Shown: piece after piece, positions 15,742 through 23,296 of the stretch
Position numbering within the stretch: position 1 is the first letter of the stretch
How the letters are laid out: each line of letters opens with the position of its first letter
Origin: Deltaproteobacteria bacterium
GTDB taxonomy: Bacteria > Bdellovibrionota_C > UBA2361 > SZUA-149 > JADZAE01
Reading direction: 5' to 3'
Length of the DNA: 40,510 nucleotides
NCBI GenBank assembly: GCA_020852715.1
Contig: JADZAE010000066.1
Span: forward strand, 1-40,510
Made by a program: the position numbers and the translations under genes
The notes under the pieces: model-generated
The model's input: only the letters and a program-made list of their open reading frames with translations
The model's database searches: none
What the model was told of the DNA's origin: nothing

Positions 15742-18108
15742 ATGAGTAAAGACAAGGAAAATATTTCCATGCCTATTTCCGCTGAGCAGATGCATACGCT
15801 CATTAACGATATGCCGGAGTATATCTGCGCTTTTTACCCTGATGGCACTCTTATTTTCACCAATATCGCATTGGCCGCTGTAATCGATAAAAAACCCGAA
15901 GAATTAGTCGGGGTAAACTTATTTGAAATATTCGATAGCAAAAATGTCGCAATCGTTAAAAACAGTATATCTGCATTGACTCCAGAAAATCCTTCTGAGG
16001 TCCATGAGCAGTGTCATCTTCTGCCTGATGGCGGCAAACGCTATCATGAATGGCGCAACAAAGCGTTTTTTGACACGCAGGGAAAAGTAATCCGTTATCA
16101 ATCCGTTGGTATTGATATTACTAAACGTAAGGAGCAGGAAGAAGCGCTACGCGAATCGCAAAAGCAGCTAACCGATGTGATTGACTTTCTGCCTGATGCC
16201 ATGTTGGCGATTAATAAAGAGAAGCGTGTAATCATCTGGAATCGCGCCATGCAGCACATGACCGGCATATCGGCCGATGAAATGCTCGGCAAAGGTGATT
16301 ATGCCTATACTATTCCTTTTTATGGGGAACGCCGACCACTGCTAATGGATATTATTTTTGAAGATAAGGACAATATATCCAATAAATACTCTCAGCTAAC
16401 TTATGAAGGTGGCGCCGTAAGCGCAAAAGCCTATTGTCCCGCGCTTTATAATAACAAGGGAGCTTGGATTTATGCTAAAGCCTCCCCGCTTCGCGACAGT
16501 AATGGAGATGTTTTTGGAGCAATCGAAATCGTCCGCGATATCACCAAAGACAAAGAAGCTGAGGATTCCCTTAATCAAAGCGCGCTGCAGTTCGACCGCT
16601 GGATGAAAGCAAGTTTCATCGGAGTTATTACAGTTACCCCCGATGGTAGAGTTTTAATCAGCAACGATGCTTTTTGCAGGATGACCGGCTACACATCTGA
16701 GGATATTAAACAGGATAAGTTAAATTGGAAGTTAATGACCCCACCGGAACATATTTTGCGTGATAGTTTAGCTGAAAAAGAAATACTTCTCCATGGTGTT
16801 TTTGAGCCATTTGAAAAAGAGTATTTCCGAAAAGATGGAAGTCGCGTTCCCGTGCTAATCGGCGGAGCTTTCCTCAAACAAGACGTCAACGAGCAGATCG
16901 TTTTTGTCGTTGACCTTTCAGAGCGTAAAAAAGCAGAGAAAGAAAGTCAAAAACTTCAACAACAGATTTTGCAAATACAAAAAATGGAATTAATCGGGCG
17001 TCTGGCCGGAGGCGTAGCTCATGATTTTAATAATATGCTGAGCGTCATTATTGGTCGCATAGAGTTAGCTTTACGCAAAGCACAACATGGCCAATCAGTC
17101 AGCTCAGATCTCGACGAAATAAATAAGGCCGCCCACCGCTCGGCAGGATTAACGCGACAATTACTAGCCTTTGCCCGCAAGCAAACAATTTCGCCGCGCG
17201 TCATTAATCTTAACGACACGGTCAAAGGCATGATGCAAATGCTCAAGCATTTGATTGGCGAGGGGGTAAAACTGGAGCTTGAACTAACTAAGGAAATTTG
17301 GCCTGTGCACATGGATACATCGCAGGTCGATCAGATTTTGGCCAATCTTTGTATTAACGCCCGCGATGCAATTAACGGAGTTGGCAATATTATTATTGAA
17401 ACGACAAACCTCACCCTGAACCATGAACAATTAATTGAAAATATGGATCCACTTAGCGGCGATTTTGTCGTATTGACCGTTACTGATAATGGCAGCGGTA
17501 TGGAAAAGAAAGTTGTCAATAAAGTATTTGAGCCTTTCTTTACAACCAAAGAGCAAGGTAAAGGTACGGGCTTAGGGTTAGCGACAATTTACGGTATTGT
17601 TAAACAAAATGGCGGCTACATCACCGTCAATAGCGAGATAAACATTGGCAGCTGCTTTAGAATATATATTCCCCGCTATATTCCCAAAGAGGAACTGGAA
17701 CAAATTGCCCAGGAAGGTATAGTAACATCAGTGGAAGTAAATGAAGTGGTTCTCGTCGTTGAAGATGAACCTGATGTGCTTAGCCTAACTAAGACCATGC
17801 TTGAGGAAATAGGTTACTGCGTTTTATCTGCCTCTACCCCGTCTTCAGCTATCGGATTAGCAAAACATTACAATGGTCAGGTCGATTTACTACTAACCGA
17901 TGTCATCATGCCGGAAATGACCGGAAAGGATTTGTCCCAAAAAATATCGGCGATCTACCCCAAAATAAAAACCCTATTCATGTCAGGCTATTCTGCTGAT
18001 GTTATTGCTAACCAAGGCGTATTAAATGAGTCTGTTCATTTCATCCAAAAGCCCTTTTTCATGGACGATTTAGGAAACAAAATCAGAGAAACACTGGATT
18101 CTAATTAA
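15742..18108 (+). CDS. PAS-rich hybrid sensor histidine kinase with receiver
   Basis: The 788-residue soluble protein has three PAS domains (about 15-130, 143-270, 283-398). A short coiled linker leads to a HisKA domain with the phosphorylated H427 in GGVAHDFNN. The HATPase_c domain has N-box NLCINARDA, G1 DNGSGM, F-box FEPFFTTK and G2 GTGLGLAT. A C-terminal receiver follows, with VVEDEP (acidic pair), D720 in LLTDVIMP and K770. No membrane span or signal peptide is found, so it senses a cytoplasmic cue. As a hybrid kinase its output may go through a separate phosphotransfer or response regulator; none is adjacent. A promoter is not obvious. Confidence 0.95.
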   Translation: MSKDKENISMPISAEQMHTLINDMPEYICAFYPDGTLIFTNIALAAVIDKKPEELVGVNLFEIFDSKNVAIVKNSISALTPENPSEVHEQCHLLPDGGKRYHEWRNKAFFDTQGKVIRYQSVGIDITKRKEQEEALRESQKQLTDVIDFLPDAMLAINKEKRVIIWNRAMQHMTGISADEMLGKGDYAYTIPFYGERRPLLMDIIFEDKDNISNKYSQLTYEGGAVSAKAYCPALYNNKGAWIYAKASPLRDSNGDVFGAIEIVRDITKDKEAEDSLNQSALQFDRWMKASFIGVITVTPDGRVLISNDAFCRMTGYTSEDIKQDKLNWKLMTPPEHILRDSLAEKEILLHGVFEPFEKEYFRKDGSRVPVLIGGAFLKQDVNEQIVFVVDLSERKKAEKESQKLQQQILQIQKMELIGRLAGGVAHDFNNMLSVIIGRIELALRKAQHGQSVSSDLDEINKAAHRSAGLTRQLLAFARKQTISPRVINLNDTVKGMMQMLKHLIGEGVKLELELTKEIWPVHMDTSQVDQILANLCINARDAINGVGNIIIETTNLTLNHEQLIENMDPLSGDFVVLTVTDNGSGMEKKVVNKVFEPFFTTKEQGKGTGLGLATIYGIVKQNGGYITVNSEINIGSCFRIYIPRYIPKEELEQIAQEGIVTSVEVNEVVLVVEDEPDVLSLTKTMLEEIGYCVLSASTPSSAIGLAKHYNGQVDLLLTDVIMPEMTGKDLSQKISAIYPKIKTLFMSGYSADVIANQGVLNESVHFIQKPFFMDDLGNKIRETLDSN

Positions 18109-18382
18109 GCATCGCTATGCTTGCCACAATCCGGCGATTGCAGTAGTCTCTCGTCATCTTCAGAGATCTTTTAAATATCGAGCAGCACCAAATCAAAAGT
18201 AGCTCGACCATTTTGGTTTGACATTGTATCCTAGTCATAGCAAGTAGAAGTTTCGCTAAGCATCTTTATCAGACGCAAAATTGGATCTGACAAAGATGCG
18301 CTCAGCTGAAAGGTTTTTAAAAAGGCTAGCGCGCTTGCCGGATATTCGGGTTGGCATCCCTAAAAGCCAGAAAGGAAATATA

Positions 18383-18850
18383 ATGGAGCATAAGAATTTA
18401 GGAAGCTTTATCACTTACGATCAAGCTTCCAGAGAGTTTGCTTATTCTGCGGCAGATCAAGCAATTCGGATCCCCACGGAAGTTACTCCTGATGAGCATG
18501 GAATACTGCCTAAAGATCAGTTCCGAGTCGTATTCAAAAGCGGAACCTATTTCATTATGCCAATTAATGAAACAGGAGAACAAAAGCACAAACAAGCATT
18601 ACTGCTTTTCCTTCGCTTCGAAGGAAAATGTCTGGACTTGGAAAGCAGTTCGGTAATTTTGGCCAAGACAGAACATTGTGAAAACGATGTTTGGACTTGC
18701 GATTTAGCAGCCTTTCTCCTGCCTGGAAGTCAGCTTTGGTTCCATGAACCAAACAAAGACATTGGCGGAAAATCTCGCTATATCACAATTTTTTCCTGGA
18801 ATGGGGATACACTCCTTCGCACCGGCACACAGAAGATCGGCATTATTTAA
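18383..18850 (+). CDS. Conserved-looking hypothetical protein
   Basis: The 155-residue protein begins at ATG 18383 with AAAGGA seven bases upstream. An upstream TTG frame to 18281 lacks such a site. It is a mixed alpha/beta soluble protein with no signal peptide, no membrane span and several aromatic residues (LWFHEPNKD, ITIFSWNG). I do not recognise the family. It is followed at once by a strong terminator, so it ends a transcription unit; the histidine kinase ends 274 bases upstream, and the gap shows nothing I can name. Confidence 0.65.
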   Translation: MEHKNLGSFITYDQASREFAYSAADQAIRIPTEVTPDEHGILPKDQFRVVFKSGTYFIMPINETGEQKHKQALLLFLRFEGKCLDLESSSVILAKTEHCENDVWTCDLAAFLLPGSQLWFHEPNKDIGGKSRYITIFSWNGDTLLRTGTQKIGII

Positions 18851-18867
18851 ATTATTACAACGAATAA

Positions 18868-18906
18868 CGGGGGAAGATTAAAACACCACTTCCCCCGATT
18901 GTTTTT
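18868..18906 (+). terminator. Intrinsic terminator
   Basis: A perfect 9-bp stem CGGGGGAAG / CTTCCCCCG with a 12-nt loop is followed by ATTGTTTTT. It lies 18 bases after the stop of the 18383-18850 gene. Confidence 0.85.
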
Positions 18907-18943
18907 GGCAATAATTGTTTTATCTTGGTTTAGCTCAGCGCAT

Positions 18944-19370
18944 CTAGAAATTAGCTTCCACGCAAACGCTCACATAGACTGTTGGCCAATCTCTGCAACA
19001 AACCACATTGATATCGGAAGCCACATGGCTATCGTGATTATAGAGGTAAATTGTTTCCGGATAGCTCGGGGGAAGAGGTAAGATTACCGAAGCGTTATCA
19101 TCAACTAAACCCGTGATATGCGGATGCAACTTAGATAAAACACTGGCCTTCCACTTCGACCCTTCAGTAAAATCTACATCATTAAGCCTTAGAATTAGCT
19201 CAGCCTTAGGGAAAGCATATTTTATCAGCCACCTTTTTGTGCCTTCTCGAACTTACTCTGGGCGCACAGTAATATAGGCTAATACTTTTACTTTTTGATG
19301 AATCAAAGTAACATATTTGTCCGCATCCGGAATTAAAGGTATACCATTTGCAGAAAGTAAATTAACTTTT
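18944..19370 (-). pseudogene. Hypothetical gene with in-frame stop, family unknown
   Basis: On the minus strand a frame reads SANGIPLIPDADKYVTLIH and KVLAYITVRPE, hits TAA at 19253-19255, and continues in the same frame for about 103 codons. That continuation has VREGTKRWLIKYAFPKAE, then DNASVILPLPPSYPE, and ends in VSVCVEANF at 18944. Both halves have a protein-like composition, and the frame is otherwise open, so a nonsense mutation or a split gene is likely. No start codon with a ribosome binding site is visible. The upstream end lies right behind the EF-hand gene and its weak hairpin. I cannot name the family. Confidence 0.5.
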
Positions 19371-19403
19371 GAACTGAAAAGCCTTCGGCTTTCTAGCTTT
19401 GTT

Positions 19404-19913
19404 CTAAACAAATGGTATATTTTTATGCTGACCCTCGGAAAATTCCAGCGGTTTATGACCCTCTCCTCGCGGGCCATGCGGAGCACCGGCCGGGGGTTGA
19501 GGAAGCGAAAGGCCATTGGCTTTAACGAACGCTAAAAACTCATCGCTGCTGGCTTTCCCCTCACCGTCGCTATCTACTGAACTAAACGACTCAAGCGCTT
19601 TATCAAAGGCTGTCGTATCGCCGCTGGCAGCAGCAACATGATCACACATTTGTATAAATTCATCTTCGCTCAGCGCTTTAGATCCATCATGCTGACACGC
19701 AGAGTTTATCTGACCGCTTTTATCGTAAGTGAGAAGTTCATCGAGTGTGACTGTTCCGTCTTTATTTGAATCCACGACATCAAAAGACGCGCTTAACTCC
19801 GAAGTTCGCGAATCGTTATCGGCGTCTGACGAGGACACCGGCTTTGATTCTTGGGTAGCTCTATTAAAAAGTTGTATTACCTTTAAACCACTATTGATTC
19901 CCGTTATACTCAT
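19404..19913 (-). CDS. EF-hand calcium-binding protein
   Basis: The 169-residue protein has a canonical EF-hand loop DSNKDGTVTLDE at residues 48-59 and a second at 114-125 (DSDGEGKASSDE). A degenerate one lies near 75-86. The tail is Pro/Gly/His-rich. No signal peptide is seen, though the first helix is mildly hydrophobic. GGAGG lies close upstream of ATG 19913. It follows the CnrX/Spy-like gene by 66 bases on the same strand and probably ends the sigma-factor operon. A weak hairpin (AAAGCC-GAA-GGCTTT) lies just after the stop. The role is likely calcium or metal binding linked to the envelope-stress genes; this is inference. Confidence 0.88.
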   Translation of the reverse strand: MSITGINSGLKVIQLFNRATQESKPVSSSDADNDSRTSELSASFDVVDSNKDGTVTLDELLTYDKSGQINSACQHDGSKALSEDEFIQMCDHVAAASGDTTAFDKALESFSSVDSDGEGKASSDEFLAFVKANGLSLPQPPAGAPHGPRGEGHKPLEFSEGQHKNIPFV

Positions 19914-19979
19914 GGCATTTCCTCCACTAGCTTACGGGTAGAAAGAGACTTTAATCTCTCTGCTAAAACTGTGCGCGTC

Positions 19980-20411
19980 TTACTGTGGCGGCAGCGGCTC
20001 TCGGTTTTCCTTCATAAACTCCTCTTCTTGCTCGCGCATTTTCTTAAAGCGCGCGCTCATCTCGGCTAACTTTTGGCGCTGCGCTTCATCCAAAAGCGGC
20101 TTAAGTTGCCTATTCGCCTCTTCACGTATTATATCGGCTTGATCGCTCTGCGCTAGCCTTAAGGCCATCATCTTGGCGTGCATTTCCTTAACTATAGGCT
20201 CAGCCTTTTGTTTTTGCTCAGCTGTTAAATCAAGCTTATCGGCCAAATGATCAATAATCGCTCGCCCCATCATGCGTGGGCCATGAGGCATAGAAAACGG
20301 ACCATGATGCGGGGGCGGCGGAAACGGTGGCCGAAAAGCAACAACAAAAACTCCGGCGGCCACTAAAGACCCTAAGACCATGCCTATGATTAGCGAATAC
20401 TTAGTGTTCAT
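19980..20411 (-). CDS. CnrX/Spy-like periplasmic heavy-metal sensor protein
   Basis: The 143-residue protein has an N-terminal membrane anchor (residues 6-25), then a Pro/His-rich stretch (PPFPPPPHHG). A helical hairpin with LDLTAEQKQKAEPIV (the LTxxQ-type motif of Spy/CpxP/ZraP) and RQLKPLLDEAQRQKLAEM follows. Start ATG 20411 is preceded by GAGGT; a GTG at 20417 is less likely. In the Cupriavidus cnr system a protein of this fold (CnrX) senses nickel/cobalt and works with an anti-sigma factor and an ECF sigma. The gene order here, next to such genes, supports the same kind of role. The metal or stress sensed is unknown. Confidence 0.82.
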   Translation of the reverse strand: MNTKYSLIIGMVLGSLVAAGVFVVAFRPPFPPPPHHGPFSMPHGPRMMGRAIIDHLADKLDLTAEQKQKAEPIVKEMHAKMMALRLAQSDQADIIREEANRQLKPLLDEAQRQKLAEMSARFKKMREQEEEFMKENREPLPPQ

Positions 20412-20416
20412 AACCA

Positions 20417-20716
20417 CTACCTCATAAAATAAGCTAACTCTTGGCTGTTTATTAAATAAATCATACTGGAATCCTCTTCTGCGGAACTAGAACTAAAAGC
20501 ATTACTGGAAACAAAAATCAAAAGACTAGCCACCACAGATAAAGCGAAGCCATAAAAGAACTCCGACAAAAGCCTTTGCGACTCTGTCCTATTAGCCGAA
20601 ATATTGTTCATCGCCACTTTGAGCCACAGCTCATTTAGTTCTGGAGCCTCTTCAACTTGCCTGCGCCAAGCAGCACGCAAATCAACTAAACTGGATTTAG
20701 TCTTTTTCTCTTTCAT
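20417..20716 (-). CDS. Single-span membrane protein, probable anti-sigma factor
   Basis: The 99-residue protein has a charged cytoplasmic N-terminus (about 55 residues) containing WRRQVEEAPELNELWLKVAM. One membrane span follows near residues 58-76 and then a short outer tail. Its ATG overlaps the sigma-factor stop as ATGA, so it is translationally coupled to the sigma gene. This arrangement (ECF sigma, coupled short one-span protein, then CnrX-like sensor) is typical of anti-sigma factors such as CnrY. No zinc-binding HxxxCxxC motif is present. I see no strong family signature, so the call rests on context and topology. Confidence 0.65.
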   Translation of the reverse strand: MKEKKTKSSLVDLRAAWRRQVEEAPELNELWLKVAMNNISANRTESQRLLSEFFYGFALSVVASLLIFVSSNAFSSSSAEEDSSMIYLINSQELAYFMR

Positions 20717-21339
20717 AATGTAAACCAACTTTTTGCTTTCTGTTTTAATCTAAAGCAGCGCACTTTTGTCGCCGTTAGCGAAATATCTAATAGCTCCGCT
20801 ATTTCTTTGTGCGGCAAATTTTCCAAAAAAGATAGAGTAAAAACTACCCTGTCGCTGACCGATAGCTGGCCAAAAAAACGTTGCAAATCTAGCCTTGTTT
20901 CTTGGTCGCTTTTTGTCGTCGTCTGATCCTGAAAAGCGAGCACATAAGCCGACTCTTTTCTTTCTTTGTGTCGCTCGCTGCGCCAATAATCCAAGCAAGC
21001 GCGCGATACAATTTTACGTAACCACCAACGAAAAGAGCCTTCTTCCCTATAAGTTGGCAGCGCTCGATAAACACGAATCAACACCTCTTGCGCTACATCA
21101 TGAAGCGCATCTGCCGGACAAAGTTTGGATATTTCTCTGGACAGATAAGGAAGATAAGCATCAATTAACTTTTCAAAAGACTGCTTATCTCCTTTTTGCG
21201 CATTAAAAATAAGCTCGTTTAATTCGCTATCTGTCACGGAATATTGGCCTGTTTGTTTTTGTGGCGCAGCAAAAAAACTTCTCGCTATATCTAAAGCTGA
21301 TTCTGCCGCACCCACATTTAAATCAAAAGTGTTTAACAT
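20713..21339 (-). CDS. ECF-type RNA polymerase sigma factor
   Basis: The 208-residue protein has sigma region 2 (LHDVAQEVLIRVYRALPTY, then FRWWLRKIVSRACLDYWRS) and region 4 with the helix-turn-helix LPHKEIAELLDISLTATKVR. Regions 1.1 and 3 are missing, as in ECF sigmas. The start is put at ATG 21339; the frame extends nine codons farther to an alternative codon without support. It is embedded between two Spy/CnrX-like genes and overlaps the probable anti-sigma gene. It likely drives its own operon and envelope-stress genes. I found no clear AAC / CGTC promoter pair with normal spacing upstream. Confidence 0.92.
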   Translation of the reverse strand: MLNTFDLNVGAAESALDIARSFFAAPQKQTGQYSVTDSELNELIFNAQKGDKQSFEKLIDAYLPYLSREISKLCPADALHDVAQEVLIRVYRALPTYREEGSFRWWLRKIVSRACLDYWRSERHKERKESAYVLAFQDQTTTKSDQETRLDLQRFFGQLSVSDRVVFTLSFLENLPHKEIAELLDISLTATKVRCFRLKQKAKSWFTL

Positions 21340-21372
21340 AATTAGTAATATATATATTAAAAGCACAAAAGC

Positions 21373-21804
21373 TTATTCTGATAGAAAATGTTTCAGATGT
21401 CTTTGTTTAACAGTTTCTAACTCAGTAAGCTGCTCATCGGTTAAAAGACTTTTGATTTCTTTAGTAACCTGAGCTTTAAGAATAACCTTTTGCGCTGCCT
21501 TATCGCCAAAAGTGTCGGTTGCCGAAGTTAAGTCTGTTCTTCCCGACTCCACTAGTTCAGTGAGTGCTTCACGTGCGCTGCGCTGCGCTTCAAAAGCAGC
21601 TTTTAGTTTATCCTTATACGAGTCGATGATGGCCTGAATCTGCGTTTCTTGTTCAGAGCTTAAATTCAGCTGGCCTAGCGGTAAGCCGTGCAACATGCCC
21701 GGGCCGTGAGCACCGCGCCCCATGCCCATAAGCTGAGAAAATGCGGTGTTTGCAGTTAGGCTTAAAGCTATTACGATGAAGTATAAGTATTTATAGATAT
21801 TCAT
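21373..21804 (-). CDS. Spy/CpxP-like periplasmic protein
   Basis: The 143-residue exported protein has a signal peptide (residues 1-23, ending ANTAFS), a Gly/Met/His-rich linker (MGMGRGAHGPGM), then LNLSSEQETQIQAIIDSYK and LLTDEQLTELETV, the two LTxxQ-type turns of the Spy/CpxP/ZraP fold. ATG 21804 fits best with AGGAG upstream; ATG 21810 is too close to it. It is the first gene of the operon with the sigma factor. The family includes chaperones and metal sensors of the periplasm. Met and His in the linker could bind metal, which is inference. Confidence 0.82.
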   Translation of the reverse strand: MNIYKYLYFIVIALSLTANTAFSQLMGMGRGAHGPGMLHGLPLGQLNLSSEQETQIQAIIDSYKDKLKAAFEAQRSAREALTELVESGRTDLTSATDTFGDKAAQKVILKAQVTKEIKSLLTDEQLTELETVKQRHLKHFLSE

Positions 21805-21810
21805 TATCAT

Positions 21811-22618
21811 CTCCTGTCATATCGAACTTGTATTCACGACGTATTAATATGTAAAAAGCAGCTAGTTATAAAACATCAAAAAATAAAAATTTATATTTTT
21901 AAATAACCCGTAACCGCCACGATTTTGAGCCGAATACGAGGCGCGGTGCGACATTAGAAACACATCTAGCGCCTAACAATAATAAAGAATAAACTGCAAA
22001 CTAGCGAGCAGTTTATTCCTTATTTAAAGACGAGTGGCGAGCACCAATCGAGGGTCCTTATGCGACCCTCGTCAAAGGCTCTAGAAGAAAAGAACTCGCT
22101 ATCCTCTCACCAAGAACCGAAATAACTCGGTAGTGTAGTGAACTACTCGCGGAGCAATTCGAGAGCCCAAAAGCAGCTCTCGACCCACGATGTCTGACAA
22201 AGTAGTCGGCCAAAAGCGTGAACGGTTACTCGAACTTAAGGAGTAAGTTAGAAACCTCACTAGGCAAAGCGGGATCCAACCGGCAAAGGTTACAAACTCT
22301 AAAAATAACTACCGCGTACACCCAAATCCACTTACTTACCAAGCGGTGACTTTTGCAAAAATCTTCAAACTTCAGTAAATCGCCTAGAAGTTAGTTCTTT
22401 TCCAATTGTTCCTAGAAGCTGCTAATTTCTAGAAACTCCATCGCGTAAAATTTTATAAAAATGCCTCTCGTTGTTGCTAAGTCATCGGCTGGCAAGGTCG
22501 AGAGACAGAGAATAGGGAAGTTTTTATAAAGGTTCCTTGTCTTCTCAATTTGAATAACTGCTCGATTTTCAAGTAGCCTAATAAATAACAGGTCGTAGTT
22601 CAGTTAAAGGAGATGCAA
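21811..22618. other. Long hairpin-rich non-coding stretch
   Basis: No credible gene lies in these 808 bases. Several perfect or near-perfect stems are present: GAATAAACTGC / GCAGTTTATTC (21987-22018), CGAGGGTC / GACCCTCG (about 22049-22071), CGAGAGC / GCTCTCG (about 22160-22182) and CCGA / TCGG (about 22118-22131). Read on the minus strand, the 11-bp stem at 21987-22018 is followed by a T-rich tract. The whole could therefore be a minus-strand RNA of about 400 nt ending there. It does not match tmRNA, RNase P or SRP signatures that I know. Confidence 0.4.
21987..22018 (-). terminator. Stem-loop with T-rich tail
   Basis: Perfect 11-bp stem with a 10-nt loop; on the minus strand it is followed by TTTATTATTG. 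It would end a transcript coming from the structured region to its right and insulate the sigma-factor operon. On the plus strand the tail is weaker. Confidence 0.5.
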
Positions 22619-22687
22619 ATGAGAAAAACATGCTTAGTGGTCGCCTTCTTTTTGGTGCTCATCGTGATCCCATTTTGCTCGCTCTAA
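22619..22687 (+). CDS. Candidate 22-residue hydrophobic micro-protein
   Basis: ATG 22619 lies eight bases after a strong AAAGGAG. It encodes a 22-residue peptide with a short basic N-terminus (MRKT) and one hydrophobic stretch (LVVAFFLVLIVIPF), then stop TAA. Size and shape resemble type I toxin peptides of the Ibs/TisB kind or a short membrane regulator. It is antisense to the end of the HTH gene at 22634-22864. A hairpin with ATCATCTTTT at 22867-22906 could end its transcript. There is no independent proof of translation. Confidence 0.35.
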   Translation: MRKTCLVVAFFLVLIVIPFCSL

Positions 22688-22864
22688 CGCTGTCTGATTT
22701 TTATCCACAAATGGATTCTTCGACTTATATCTTGTCGCTACACGTTTTATCACCTTGGGGTCACGATCTAACACTTCAGCAAGTTTTTTGAATCCTTTCC
22801 CCTTGTACAGCTTCGTATCTATGTTTTGGCGCTCATCGAGCGTAAATTCTTTTCTTTTTTTCAT
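22634..22864 (-). CDS. Small helix-turn-helix protein, like the N-terminus of IS30-type transposases
   Basis: The 76-residue protein reads FTLDERQNIDTKLYKGKGF and KKLAEVLDRDPKVIKRVATR. This fits the L-T-x-x-E-R ... I-A-x-x-L-G-R-x-x-x-T-I-x-R helix-turn-helix at the start of IS30-family transposases. No catalytic domain follows, so it is either a truncated transposase or a stand-alone DNA-binding protein. AAGGGG lies four bases before the ATG, inside a 9-bp stem (22867-22896) that could block translation. A hydrophobic micro-ORF lies opposite its 3' end. Confidence 0.6.
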   Translation of the reverse strand: MKKRKEFTLDERQNIDTKLYKGKGFKKLAEVLDRDPKVIKRVATRYKSKNPFVDKNQTALERAKWDHDEHQKEGDH

Positions 22865-22866
22865 CG

Positions 22867-22896
22867 CCCCTTAGATTCTTCTTTGTTTCTAAGGGG
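22867..22896. promoter_or_regulatory. 9-bp hairpin covering the ribosome binding site of the HTH gene
   Basis: CCCCTTAGA / TCTAAGGGG with a 12-nt loop. On the minus strand the AAGGGG before ATG 22864 is the 3' arm of the stem. On the plus strand the stem is followed by ATCATCTTTTC and could instead terminate a transcript from the micro-ORF side. Confidence 0.5.
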
Positions 22897-22919
22897 ATCA
22901 TCTTTTCTGGAAGGTACCA

Positions 22920-23296
22920 TTAAATGTAGGGACAAGTCGTGCTAGCGCCTTGGGCGCGTAAAATACCGCTGTGGCTTTTGGGACCACATGACAGGGTTTG
23001 CGAAGCTCCCCCGGCTTGCTGAGTAATTCAGCATTTCCTTATATTCGGCACTACCGCGCCTAGCAGACTGCCCCCTGTAGGGAAGCGTTCTGCGCTCCCA
23101 GTGACTACACTTTCTTTTTCCGTAAACAAACTGCACGAGGGCACGATTTCTCCGACTTGCGCATAGGACTCAGGCACAATGTTTGTGGAGCGCGCACCCA
23201 TGTTGTGAGCGCCAGCGAGCAACAGGTTCTCCGGCGCTGCGCGTTCACGTGGCGGCTGTCGGCAACGCCGCACACGGGGCGCCTAAAACGCTTTTG
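22920..23296. other. GC-rich atypical block without a recognisable gene
   Basis: About 370 bases are clearly richer in G+C than the genes on both sides. They contain many short stems (GCGCC-TTG-GGCGC, TGCTGA-GTAAT-TCAGCA, GGGAAGCG-TTCTG-CGCTCCC). A minus-strand frame at 23028-23273 exists, but its start and composition are not convincing. I see no transposon ends or att-like core. It looks like foreign DNA or a structured RNA. Confidence 0.4.

Noticed and set aside
21961..22260. Integron attC-like site (GCCTAAC at 21971)
   Set aside because: No matching GTTRRRY core at a suitable distance and no integrase or cassette gene nearby.
22021..22450. tmRNA or RNase P RNA on either strand
   Set aside because: The diagnostic sequences (tmRNA 5' GGTTTCGAC and tag frame; RNase P GAGGAAAGTCCGG) are not present.
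23028..23273. 81-codon minus-strand ORF in the GC-rich block
   Set aside because: GC-rich DNA favours open frames, there is no convincing start, and the amino-acid pattern is not protein-like enough to support a gene.
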